Shown in pieces: positions 46,689 through 57,128 of a stretch of DNA of 64,000 bases. Numbering within the stretch: the stretch's first letter is position 1; every line of letters starts with the position of its first letter. Below the pieces are notes generated by a model. It did not search any database, was not told the origin of the DNA, and was given only the letters and a program-made list of their open reading frames with translations. Position numbers and translations under genes: made by a program. The stretch comes from Pycnococcus provasolii (taxonomy: Eukaryota > Chlorophyta > Pseudoscourfieldiophyceae > Pseudoscourfieldiales > Pycnococcaceae): the NCBI GenBank assembly GCA_938743325.2, contig OW568887.1, forward strand, positions 496,001 to 560,000. The letters run 5' to 3'.

Positions 46689-49600
46689 ATGGAGCACAGG
46701 AGTGGTGCTCTGGAAGGGGTTTCTTTGGGAGGAGGAGGAGATTCTCCTGGGTTCTCGGAGGACCTTCATCCTCGGAGGAGCAGCAGCCTTCAAGGAGACG
46801 TTCTTCAGCAACATGTTCAGAGACAGGACTTTCATCCTGTCAATGTCGCATATAACGCGCATACACACCTCCCTACGCCCGGAACGGCGGGGCTGTACGA
46901 CAACAACCCGGCGGCGGCGGCGGCTGCTATGATGAACATGAAGAACAATATGGGAAACGTGCACTCGCAGCAGCAGCAGCAGGGGGGAGGATTCAACACG
47001 CCCCCACACGCCACGAGCAGAGGACGCGCAGCAGCTGCAGGAACAAACGCGGCGGCAGCAGGAGCCACAAGAAGACCTGCGAGTGGTAATGGTGCAGCGG
47101 CGGCGGCAGCAGCGGCAGCGGCGATGATGATGACACCACCACCTGCATCTAACGAAAAGAACAACACGCCGCACGGTGGTTCTGCCGCGACAACAAGAAG
47201 AAACACGCCAGGTTCTGGGTCCGCGCGCTCCAGCTCTGCCAACTCCGCGTCGGCTTCCGCGCACGCGCACGCGCCGCCGTCGTGCTTAACTGAAACAGGC
47301 GAAGTCAACTTCTCTGTTTTGTTCGAGCAGACGCAGCAGAGGTGGCTGAAAAACCAAGAAGTGTACGAGGTGCTGCTCAACTGCCGCAAACTGTGTCTAC
47401 CCATCACATCCGACCGGCTCGAAAGGCCAAACGGCGGGACGTTCTTCCTTGTGAATCGTAAGGAGCAGCGCAACTTCCGACGTGACGGGCACAACTGGCA
47501 GAAGAAGAAGGATGGGAAAACAGTCAAGGAGACGCACGAAAAACTCAAGGTGCTTAACAAAGACTGCCTGAACTGCTACTACGCGCACGCCGAGCCGCCG
47601 TCGCAACTCCAGCGAAGATGCTATTGGCTGCTGGAACCGCCGATGATCACCACGCAGTCAGGCGGCGACGGCGACTCGCCAGGCGCCGTGACCACCGCCA
47701 CGGACGACCTCGTGCTCGTTCACTACCTAGACGTGAGCCCTCCTCCGACATTTATTGCCGGACGCTTGAAAGCCTCGTCGGCGCTGGACATCGCGGCAGG
47801 GACGGGGTCTTCGCACGAAAGTGGTGCGGCGGCGGGCCTGCTCTCGCGCTCGGCACCGCACGACCACTCGCACCACGCAGCCATGACTGCAGCTCAGGCT
47901 GCGGCGGCGGCTGAAAGACAGGCGGCAGAGCACCTGCACCTGCAGCATCAACAGCACCACCACCATCACCAGCAGCAGCAGCAGCAGCAGCAGCACCACC
48001 ACCAGCAGCAGCAACATCACCACCAGCAGCAGCAACGTCATCATCCTCACCACCTTCACCCTCACCACGCTCATCAAATGCACGTGTCAGCAGCTATGCA
48101 GCAGCAGGCGATGCACCAGCATCCGTACGGCGCGGGAGCTGGAGGGGGTGCAGCTCCACCACCTCCTCCACCTCCTCCACTGCACTCTCAGGGTAGTGGT
48201 GAAGTAGACACGGCATTTGTGCAGTCACTGCTCGGCTTGCCACACGATGGTCCTGCTGAAGCGTCCTACGGAAGGGCGGGACATGCGAGTGGTAACTCGT
48301 CTGCCGAAGGATCGCAGCATGGAAACCACTCCGTGGCTGATCTTCTTAGTCAACTGGACCAGCGTGCAATGCAGCAGCAGCAGCAACAACAACAGCAGCA
48401 GCAGCACGATCACTCGTATGCATCGTACTTGCATCAGCAACACCAGCACCAGCAACACCGTCAACAGCAGCAGCAACAACAACAACAGCAGCATCAGCAG
48501 CACCAGCAGCACGGGCACTACCCTGCGCATCCTTCCATGCAGCATCATAACCCACAGCAGCGCATGGTGGGTTGGAATGTTCCTCAGGAAACTCCATTCT
48601 ACGGAGGAGGTGGTGGTGCTCCATCCCAGCCTCAGCTAGGCTTCCCGCCAAACGACTACTTTGCGAGGTCCGCGCCGTCGGCATTCGGAAGCCAAGGTGG
48701 TGATGCCCTGAAAGGACCTGTGCTCCGCGATGCAAGGGTGCCAGTGATCGGCTTCTCGCACTCGGATGCATCCGCATCTATGCCTCCACTGCCACCAGGA
48801 ATCGTCACGGCGGGTGCGGCGGCACCATCCGCTCTTAGCCTCCAGCTCAACTCCATATTACCTGCTGAAGGTCAACCAGGGCGCGCGAATTCTCCCCTCG
48901 ACTTGGAGAATGCCGCGGCTGCACTGGGCCTTGGCGCACCGACACCACCACCTCCTCTCATGACTTTCGAACCTATTCCAATTAGTGACATGGACATGAA
49001 TGGCGCAGATTGGATGCATATGCTGAACAACGATCTGCTGTCGCGCGCAACGTCAGGCGGTATTGCAGGTGCGCTCGCGTCGCTGGATGCCGCCGCAAAG
49101 GAACAGCCCGCCTCGGCCGTCGCCGCTGCCACCGCTAATGCGGAAAAGGAGGCTCCTGCAGCAGCAGCAGCACCCAAGGCAGCACCAGCTCCCTCTGGAA
49201 AGAGGCAAATCGCACCTACCGCCGCCATCGCCGCTTCGCCGAATCAGCCACCACCACCCATGAGTCCAAATAGCTCTGACGACAATGCTGAGCTCGCGGG
49301 AATGATGGCTGAGATCGATGCTAAGGAAGCTGCGTCGCTGTCAGAGCTGCTCCAAAACAGCTTGCGCTTATTTCCAGAGGAATACGCGCCGGTGTACGGA
49401 TGCATAGCGCCCCTGGAGTTTGGGTTTCCTCCACAGGAAGTGAGCCCAGACTCCGTAGCTGCTGAGGGTGGCGAAAAGATGCTTCTCGTCGCGGCGCCGG
49501 ACGCGAAGCCAGCGATTGCCGCGGCTTTCGGGTCGAGCATCCTCGTGCCTCTAGAGGTGGTACGTCAGGGCATCTACCGATGCAAGGTGCCGCCGTGCGC

Positions 49601-51686
49601 TCTGCCCTGCCAGAAGACCAATGTGCTTCTTTTGCCCTCAAAAAACGACGTACAGCACCTGCCTCACCGCCACTACGACGATTTCGCGCCAAATAATGGC
49701 TTGCCATTGCAGTACCGCCCGCCCGTGGTGGCGGCAGACAAACGCAATCGTCGCGCTTCACCTTCCGGTGCCGGCAGGGAGGACACCACCTCTGGAACCG
49801 CCGCCGCCGCCGCCGCCGCCGCCGCTTCTGCCGGAGCGAACAACAACGCGGGTGCCCAGCAGCTCGACAGCCCGACGAAAGAGGACTGGGAACTTCCATC
49901 CAACGTCCCATCACGCCGTGTCGCGAAGCTGGCACTGCTCTCCGCGCTCGGCGGTGGCGCGGACGACTCACGGCGGTCAGCCGAGGCGCTCGCGCTCGCC
50001 GCTGGACTTCCAGATGAGAATCTCGCGATACTACTCGACCATGTCGCAAGCAACGCACTGCCTGCACTCACATCGTCGCGCCTCGCAGCCACACTCCCCG
50101 CAGGTCTCTCAAGCTCAGCCACGGCGATGGAAGGCGTTGTCGGAAGCGCGCCTACGTCGTCCGCCATGAGGAAGCGGAGACGGCGCGATGTGCTCGCCAT
50201 TCCCTTGCTTGGCGCCACGTCGTGGTGCCGGGAGGCGGAAGATGCGGAGGAGTCCGTCGCGGCCTGCTCCGCCGCGGCGCTCCCGCCCGTGGTGCTGGCG
50301 GCGTGCGCTGACTGCACAATCGCCGTGAGCGCGCTCGCGGCCAGCGGAGCCGACGTGGAGGTGCGCTCTGGAACTCGCGGGTATACCGCGCTCCATGCCG
50401 CGGCACTTGGCGGCTTCGAGGCGCCGATCGCCGCCCTGCTGGCTGGGGGTGCATCGCCGAGCCCGTTCTGGGCCGCGCAGAGCGGATGCACGCCGAGCGA
50501 CCTCGCGGAGCGCGCAGGCCACCGTGGCATTGCGGCATTCCTCAGCGAGCAGGCGCTAACTGCGCAGCTGAGTTCCATGCAGCTGAAGCAGCCGGACGCT
50601 GGCGATAAACGCAGCCCGGAGGCTTCGGGAGCAGCAGTCGCCGCGGACGAACCGCATGCCGTGGGATCAGCCAATAAAACGGTCGGCCTGCTGTCGGCGG
50701 CGCTCGGCGGCGGCGGTTTTCCGGACGCCGACGCCCTTGGCTCGTCGCCTTCGTCGTTTTCGGGGCAGAAGCGCGGCCGTGCGCGTGGCGCGCATGGAGC
50801 GGAAGGCGACCCGAATGCCGCGATGGCTGGTGCCGCAACAGACGCGGCTGATGTGGTGGAGCGTGCCAAGTCAGCAGCTCAGCAGATCGAGGGCGCAATC
50901 ATCTCCGGCTCTTTCTCTGCGAGCCCGCACACAAGCCTGCTCGCTAGTGCGCTTGTTTCGCCCACAGATTCGCCCAACCCTGTGGCCACGGCTGCCGCTC
51001 CGATCCCGATCGAGGGTAGAACCGCGCCGCGGCGAGTCCGTCGCAGCGGCAGCGGCTCGATGTCTCGCAGTGGCCCTCTTGGGCAGAGCTTGGACGCGAA
51101 CCACGGCATTCTCGTGTCGGCAAGCCCGTCGCAGCACACGGGCCTTGCCGCGTCGGTCGGCATTGGCCAAGCTGGAGGCGGCATGGCGGCGCTGGAATCG
51201 GACGACGACGACGATCAGGAGCTTCCCGCCGTGATGGTCGGGTCTGCGCCCACAAGCGGTGGAAGGCGCCTGCATCCGCGCGTGATGCGACGCCTCGGGT
51301 CCAGCGAGCGCACGCTGAGCAGCGACGACAATGCGCAGGCGGAGCCTTCGACGGCGAGCGGGATGGTGAGCGTCGCGTACGACGAGACGGACGACGCCGA
51401 TGCTGTGACGGGCATCGTGCAGAGCGCCGTGACGCGCGTCGAGGTGATTGCGCGATCGCGACGCGCTCGCGCGCAGTACCAAAGACTTAGGAACGCGATG
51501 GTCACCATGCAGCAGGAGATGCGCCACAGAGGTCGGAGCAGGAGTACGAGCAAAACGGTGCGTCTGGCCCAATCAGGGGGCAGCAAAACGCCAGTTCTCG
51601 GCACAACGCCAGTGATGGAGAGCCGCTTGACTGGCTACGAAGGTATGAGCCAGAGCGAGAGTGAGAGCGACATCGACAGACGTTGA
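46689..51686 (+). CDS. CAMTA: Calmodulin-binding transcription activator (CAMTA)
   Basis: A 1,665-residue protein. Residues of about 200-350 form a CG-1 DNA-binding domain: RWLKNQEVYEVLLNCRKL, RPNGGTFFLVNRKEQRNFRR, HNWQKKKDGKTVKETHEKLK, and LVHYLDV at the end. Then come long Gln/His tracts (about 417-610), Pro- and Ala-rich linkers, and a TIG-like region near 885-990. Two to three ankyrin repeats follow at about 1200-1292 (GYTALHAAALGGFEAPIAAL). A degenerate IQ-like helix lies near 1575-1617 (VIARSRRARAQYQRLRNA). This order is the CAMTA order. CAMTAs bind CGCG-type elements and couple Ca2+/calmodulin signals to transcription in the nucleus. The protein is longer than plant CAMTAs (about 1,000), the excess being low complexity. 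The IQ lacks a canonical IQ pair. No intron is needed. Confidence 0.93.
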   Translation: MEHRSGALEGVSLGGGGDSPGFSEDLHPRRSSSLQGDVLQQHVQRQDFHPVNVAYNAHTHLPTPGTAGLYDNNPAAAAAAMMNMKNNMGNVHSQQQQQGGGFNTPPHATSRGRAAAAGTNAAAAGATRRPASGNGAAAAAAAAAAMMMTPPPASNEKNNTPHGGSAATTRRNTPGSGSARSSSANSASASAHAHAPPSCLTETGEVNFSVLFEQTQQRWLKNQEVYEVLLNCRKLCLPITSDRLERPNGGTFFLVNRKEQRNFRRDGHNWQKKKDGKTVKETHEKLKVLNKDCLNCYYAHAEPPSQLQRRCYWLLEPPMITTQSGGDGDSPGAVTTATDDLVLVHYLDVSPPPTFIAGRLKASSALDIAAGTGSSHESGAAAGLLSRSAPHDHSHHAAMTAAQAAAAAERQAAEHLHLQHQQHHHHHQQQQQQQQHHHQQQQHHHQQQQRHHPHHLHPHHAHQMHVSAAMQQQAMHQHPYGAGAGGGAAPPPPPPPPLHSQGSGEVDTAFVQSLLGLPHDGPAEASYGRAGHASGNSSAEGSQHGNHSVADLLSQLDQRAMQQQQQQQQQQQHDHSYASYLHQQHQHQQHRQQQQQQQQQQHQQHQQHGHYPAHPSMQHHNPQQRMVGWNVPQETPFYGGGGGAPSQPQLGFPPNDYFARSAPSAFGSQGGDALKGPVLRDARVPVIGFSHSDASASMPPLPPGIVTAGAAAPSALSLQLNSILPAEGQPGRANSPLDLENAAAALGLGAPTPPPPLMTFEPIPISDMDMNGADWMHMLNNDLLSRATSGGIAGALASLDAAAKEQPASAVAAATANAEKEAPAAAAAPKAAPAPSGKRQIAPTAAIAASPNQPPPPMSPNSSDDNAELAGMMAEIDAKEAASLSELLQNSLRLFPEEYAPVYGCIAPLEFGFPPQEVSPDSVAAEGGEKMLLVAAPDAKPAIAAAFGSSILVPLEVVRQGIYRCKVPPCALPCQKTNVLLLPSKNDVQHLPHRHYDDFAPNNGLPLQYRPPVVAADKRNRRASPSGAGREDTTSGTAAAAAAAAASAGANNNAGAQQLDSPTKEDWELPSNVPSRRVAKLALLSALGGGADDSRRSAEALALAAGLPDENLAILLDHVASNALPALTSSRLAATLPAGLSSSATAMEGVVGSAPTSSAMRKRRRRDVLAIPLLGATSWCREAEDAEESVAACSAAALPPVVLAACADCTIAVSALAASGADVEVRSGTRGYTALHAAALGGFEAPIAALLAGGASPSPFWAAQSGCTPSDLAERAGHRGIAAFLSEQALTAQLSSMQLKQPDAGDKRSPEASGAAVAADEPHAVGSANKTVGLLSAALGGGGFPDADALGSSPSSFSGQKRGRARGAHGAEGDPNAAMAGAATDAADVVERAKSAAQQIEGAIISGSFSASPHTSLLASALVSPTDSPNPVATAAAPIPIEGRTAPRRVRRSGSGSMSRSGPLGQSLDANHGILVSASPSQHTGLAASVGIGQAGGGMAALESDDDDDQELPAVMVGSAPTSGGRRLHPRVMRRLGSSERTLSSDDNAQAEPSTASGMVSVAYDETDDADAVTGIVQSAVTRVEVIARSRRARAQYQRLRNAMVTMQQEMRHRGRSRSTSKTVRLAQSGGSKTPVLGTTPVMESRLTGYEGMSQSESESDIDRR

Positions 51687-51808
51687 GTTTTTTTGAGCGG
51701 CGGGAGCAATTCGCTGCTCCCGCCCGCGATGGTAATACTAAATCCAAATACTACTTACAGTTTCTTTTGTTCACATGCTTATTAAGACGGTCGTGCTCCA
51801 TCCATCCC

Positions 51809-54800
51809 TCATCCTGTCCCCCTCGTCGCTTCGAGAAAGCCCGGAGGCGGGTATCGACAGCACGTTGGATAGCGCGTGGTCGGGAGTGTCCACACCGCCA
51901 GGCGGTGGATAATGCCCTGCCACGGACCGTATGCAACGGCGCCAATGCCCGTGCCGTACGACGAGGCTCCTAGCTGGCCCTGAGAGGCGGCTCGCTCGAT
52001 AGCCACCGCATTTTGCTTCCTCGCCTCGTTCGTGTCGGCTGCATCTAGATCCTCGCTTTGTATGCCAATCTGCACGGTGCTGCCTCGACATTCGTCGCCG
52101 CCGCGCAAGTCGGGACATCGAGGCGGACCGCGTGAAAGGGTCTCAGCCGTGCAGGGAACGATGCGCGAGGTTAGCGCGTGCATGCCGTCGCCGACGGTGA
52201 TTCGTCGCTGCGTCAGTCCAATCACCGTGAGAGCTGTACCAGGAGTGAAGCTTGTTGCGTTGACAACCTTGGCTCGCACGCGCGTGAATCCTCTGCCCTC
52301 GAAAAATCCTATGTTATCGTTCAAAATGTTATCGTCTGCAAATCTCCTAAGATCGGGCAATGCCAATTCGCCCTGCCCGCGAAGTTTGCCGTCGATCCAG
52401 ATGCGCGCAAAATCGCATACAGCATCGTACGTGACGAGAACCTTGAACCGCTTCCCCGGACGTGCGATGAAACCCTTCGCAAGGATGGTCGATGAGATGA
52501 TACGCAGGCCGTTCGTGCCTATGAAGAAAGAGTACGCGTACGTCTGCACACCCCACCTGACCTCGCCCATGTCATTGACATAGAGCACAAGCGATCCGCC
52601 ACACTGCGGGTTCCCGAGCGCGCATCCTCCGATCGTCACGATGGTCTGGCTCGTCACTCCAGAGCAGGGGAGGCATAGCCATCCGGAACCGGGAGGGCAC
52701 ACGACTGAGCAGCCAATCGCTCCGGTGTATGTAACCTCCGCCTCGACGGAAATTATGCTGCTCGGCCGGAAGATGGTGCCGAGTTGCTCGAACAGCCGGC
52801 AGAATACGTACGTGCATCGACTCGGTCCCGTGACTGTGTCCCCCGTGGCGGAGCTCGTCTTCAGGCCAGTGTAGCATGGAACGAATGCAAAGTCGCGCGG
52901 ATGAGCTCGTTCCGAGTAGCTAAAAGCCTGCCCCGTCTCCCCAAAGTACTCAAAGCGACCTGGCGTGCATGTTGGCACGCGCGGCCCGGGGAGCAGCAGC
53001 GCGTTGTCGAGTATGTGAAGCACGCCATTCGTCGCGTTCTGGCTCAGCGGCGCGACGATGCGCGCGCCATTACGCGGTCCTTGCATAACAACGGTCGTGA
53101 GAACTTGTGCACCATACGCCGTCTTGGAGGCAAGCAAAGGGGTGAGCGGAAGCGCACGCGTGTCGAACCGGCTTGCACGCAGTATGCCAAGCCCTTTCTC
53201 CGCCGCAAACGCAAAGTCCAACGACGACGGAGGAGGGCCCTTAGGCTCACCCCAGTAGTAGTAAAGCGGCGTGATAAAGCGGCGTCCGGGGTAGATCATG
53301 CCGTACGTGACGCGCTGCCGGAATGCAAAGTCGTTGCGCTGTCCTGGAACCGGGTCGCTGTTCGGGTCGTCAAAGTTGCCAGACCGAAAGCTCGTACCGT
53401 TGCGAAAGCCTACGTTTAAGTGCTGCACCACGAAGTCGTACCACTGGCACCGCGCACCCTTGCCGACGTCTGCGTACGTAAGGCCACGCTGCTTCAGCAG
53501 ACGCAAGATTGCCGCGTCGGATGGAAGGAATGCATTGTAGAAGTAGTGCGTGAGGTCGTACTCGAGTCCAAGGATGCGAATCAATTCAGCCATTATGCTT
53601 AGGCTTGGCGTGTGCGTGATGCGAAAGAAGAGCGGAACGGCGAGCAGCGGTGGAATGAGCGCGGCGTTCACGGTGTGCACGAATCCGTTCGCGGCGAGTT
53701 CGTTGCGTGGCCAAACAATCTTAAACCCGTTGATATCACCGAGGACATAAACACGATCGTCGCTGGCGCCAAGCCACGATGTTGGTCGGGTGTATCGGCG
53801 AACGTAAAGCTTCTCAACGAATGCGCCCAGGAACAAGGACCCACTTCCGAATCCTTGTCTGCCGCCGAAAAGCACACCACCCGTGCGGCGGAAGCACGGC
53901 GTCTGCCGCGGCGAAGCCTGGATCAGTTGACCCTGCACAGCCTGTCGCGCCCAGGCGAGCTGACCCCACGGCAGGATGAACGTGTACAGCGCCTCGCCGT
54001 CAATCATGCTGTACGTCGCCTCGCCAACAACGTCGTTCACCGTCAGCAGAGCCGCGATCCCAAGGAACGGAAGGCTGTTGACGACAGTATGGTACAAAAC
54101 CAACTGCGTGCGATAAGCCCACGCCTGGATTGTGTTTGCACGCAGGCTGGCGAACGAGAAGCCGAGGTACGCAATCGTGCGATCTATCGCCTTGTTCGTT
54201 GGCGCGAACACCGTGGCATCCCAGCACACGCCGCGCACAGCCTGTCCCGGTCGAATCTGGACGAATCTGTCAAGCACGGCTGTCGTCCGACCGTCGAGAA
54301 AGAGTAGCTGCGTATCCGTGCAGTCTGCCACGCCCGCGAGGTTTGGGTTCGTGTTACCCGTAACGAAGCGATTTGGGCAGCAGTCGTAAATGTAGCCCGT
54401 ATTCTCCGAACCTTGCAGCAGGCCGACGTACACCGCGCGACCACCCTGCGGAGGCGCTGCAACAAATTCAAATACCTCAAGCAACGCGCGAAATTTTGAA
54501 AGCAGCGGATTGAGTCGGATACGCTCGTACGTGCTGAACGTCGGAGGAATCAGAACGGAATCCACAACCTGAACGACGCCGTTGCACGCGTACAGGTCTT
54601 TTTCGACGACGAGCGCGGCATTACCGATGCGATCAAATTGGCGGTTGAACTCTGGGAGGAACACAATCTGCCGATCGTCGCCCTTGCCTCGCACTTCCAC
54701 CTGCAGGTTAAGCCGCGTGTCCTCGACGCAGGGGATTCCTCCGCCGAGGTACTGGCCAAGCTGCGTCGCCCACACGGCGCCTTGGAAGTAGTTCGTTGTG

Positions 54801-56585
54801 GGCACCTGGCCGAATTGGCAATTTGCTAGAAAGAGGTTGAGATTTTCGAGATCTCCAGGAACCTGCGCGGTAAATGTCCACGTCGGCACGATCTGGTGGT
54901 ACATGAGGAATTCGCCGAGAATGAATGGGTCGTTGAAGAGCTGCTCCTTCGTGATGGCGAGCTTGGCAAACAGCACCTTCCACGCGGCGTCTGTGGGCGC
55001 GAGAAACGTCGACATGTAAAGTCCTGGGATGGGTCCATTCGTGCTACCAACACTTGAACCTGGGATGGAGATGCCAAGTCGTGCCAATCCGAGGCTGATG
55101 GATCCAGGTGGCTGGTTCAAGCTCTGCCCGCGCGACTTGCAGTAGCCGGTCCAGATCTCCTGCACGCCGTCGTCGTTTCCAATGGAGTTGGACGTTCCAC
55201 GGCGAAGTGTTGGGTCAAGGTTGTAGATGAGGCTGCGCTCTCCGCCGCTCGTCCCTCCGGCGAACGGAAATGCGGGATCGATGAGCAAGCTTGGCGGCGG
55301 CCCCGTGAAGAAATTGCCGTCGCACGCCCAGGGCACGAGAAGGCACGCCTCGTACGTCGTGCTGAGCTTTGGCGTACTTGCGATGATGGACAAGTAGCTT
55401 GGCAGCAATCCTTGGTATGGAATGAGAACTTGATCGATGACGTGTACGACGAGCTGTCCACCGCAGAGCATCAGATTTGGTGCGACGACGTCCGCTCGTC
55501 GTAGGAAGCGCAGGTCGCTGCCACACGCCGCATTTGCGCCAAATCCTCCAAATGAGCATCGAACGCCGTTGGGTGACAGCTGCGTTCCCGAGCGCTCGCG
55601 TCCTGGGAATGACCAGATGGTGAACGAACGCTTGTCACCATGCTGCCGTCTCACCTCGAGCCGCATTTGGTCGGCGTAGAACGAGTCATCAGGGCTCGTG
55701 GCGTCCGGAATGCCCGGCGGGTCGATGAGCACGGGTGTCTGCACGTAGTCGCCGTTGAGCCACAGGTTTGTCGTGAGCGGCAAACCAGATGGCACGTATC
55801 CCGGCGGACGCAAGTACGGACCAAATCCTGAGTGAGTGGTGAGTGAAGGAGTTGTGGGGGAATGATGAATGATGATGATAATGAGGTGGTTAGTAAGTAC
55901 TATGATGTACCACCAGACGGCGTCGAAGAAGAAGAAGGAAGGAAGGATGGATGGACGCACGGTTGGAAGTGATCTGGAGCATGACGTGGTAGTTGAGAAT
56001 GCGCACGAGTTCCTCGGCATCGTCGAACAGCTCGTCGAGTGACAGGCCCGTGAGCTGAGCAAACGCGCGCCACGCCGCATCTGTTGGCAGAAGCAACGTG
56101 TTGAATCCTCGGATGAGATTGATCGCGAACGCGACTGGAACTCCGTTGCCTAGAAACACGCCTTCTCCCGCAACGTCAAGCGCTCGTTCGCTCAGCGACA
56201 ACGTTCCCGTTTCGACGTCATTGCCGTGCAGCGCGTAGATGTCTCGTACGAGCTGTCCCGATTTGTATCCCGTGTTTGTTGTTCCCTCCTCCAGAGAGCA
56301 CGATGATGATGGCAATGGCACAGCAGCAACCGCGGCTGGATTTGTTATTGTTGCTGTTGTTGTTAGCACAACAATAACAACTGAAAAACACAACAACAAC
56401 ATCAGAATGGTGGTGGTGGTGGTGATGATGAATCGTCGGAGCAGTGGTGGAGTTGTTCTTCTGCTATTTTTCTTCAACGATGATGATGCAGCCAGATAAC
56501 AGCATTTGACGGCGAAGCAATCAATCCAATCGTCAAGAAGTATACTAATCTGAGAGCGCGACGACGACATCTGCCTTCTTGCCAT
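51809..56585 (-). CDS. Four-domain fasciclin (FAS1) protein with LamG-like tail, spliced
   Basis: Two exons, 56585-55961 and 55827-51809, give 1,547 residues. The 133-bp intron has donor C|GTGCGT and acceptor CACTCAG. The join reads MLQITSNR-FGPYLRPPGYVP and completes a FAS1 domain. The N-terminal hydrophobic segment (ILMLLLCFSVVIVVL) is a signal anchor; several ATGs precede it, so the start is uncertain. Four FAS1 domains are seen (about 56250-55390, 55080-54550, 54500-53630, 53600-52960). Markers are TLLLPTDAAW / TFLAPTDAAW / ATVFAPTNKAI near their starts and VHVIDQVLIP / VQVVDSVLIP / VHTVNAALIP / LHILDNALLLP at their ends. A Cys pair region and a jelly-roll LamG-like domain (RFKVLVTYDAVCDFARIWID) follow. 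It is probably a cell-surface or wall adhesion protein. Confidence 0.9.
55828..55960 (-). other. 133-bp spliceosomal intron
   Basis: Minus-strand GTGCGT ... CACTCAG. It interrupts the first FAS1 domain in phase 1. Both flanking frames are open and the joined sequence fits the domain, whereas reading through in either frame gives a poor Pro/Ser/His or Arg-rich stretch. Confidence 0.82.
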
Positions 56586-57128
56586 CACGATGGCGAACCA
56601 CACCACCATCGAGATCAACATCATCATGAGATGCAGGCAGCAGCAGCCAGCACACAATCACTGATGATGAACAAGCGAGTGAGTGACCAGCACAGACGTC
56701 TGTCTCCTCACACGCACGAGTGAAATTGGCGAATCTGCAGCTAAATTGCTAAAAGCAGGTAAAAGTAGGTCGTCGAGGCCCGCGAAAAGACCCAGGATCA
56801 AATTTTGGTGGCGGCAAGTCAAGACGTGGAAGTCGGTTAGAAAAGGGGGTTTGAAAAAAAATGGAAACCCCCAAAACCATAATACAAACAAAGAGAGAGA
56901 TTCACGAGCAAGAAGAAGGAAACCCCGAAACCAGACAATTCTGGATGGTGAATGTGAATGTTGTGAATGGATGGACGACTGTCGGACGAAGTAAACTACA
57001 ATGTTCATTCCATTACTGAATTGGCGATCTTACTGTGAAAACAAAGGCTCCGCCACCTGCAGTTGGTTGCACTCAAAACTGAATGAAGCAAATCAAAAAC
57101 AAATCATTCATTATTATTGACTCATCAT
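56586..57128. other. Intergenic region with a dispersed-repeat fragment
   Basis: AT-rich with AAAACCCC motifs. It contains the partial repeat copy at 56946-57031. The minus-strand M48 gene ends at its right edge. No gene is supported. Confidence 0.5.
56946..57031 (+). repeat. Dispersed repeat, partial copy (3' part)
   Basis: TGTGAATGG, GGACGACTGTCGGACGAA and CATTCCATTACTGAATTGGCGATC parallel the last 85 bp of the 18331-18557 copy and the matching end at 62369-62460. Confidence 0.65.
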
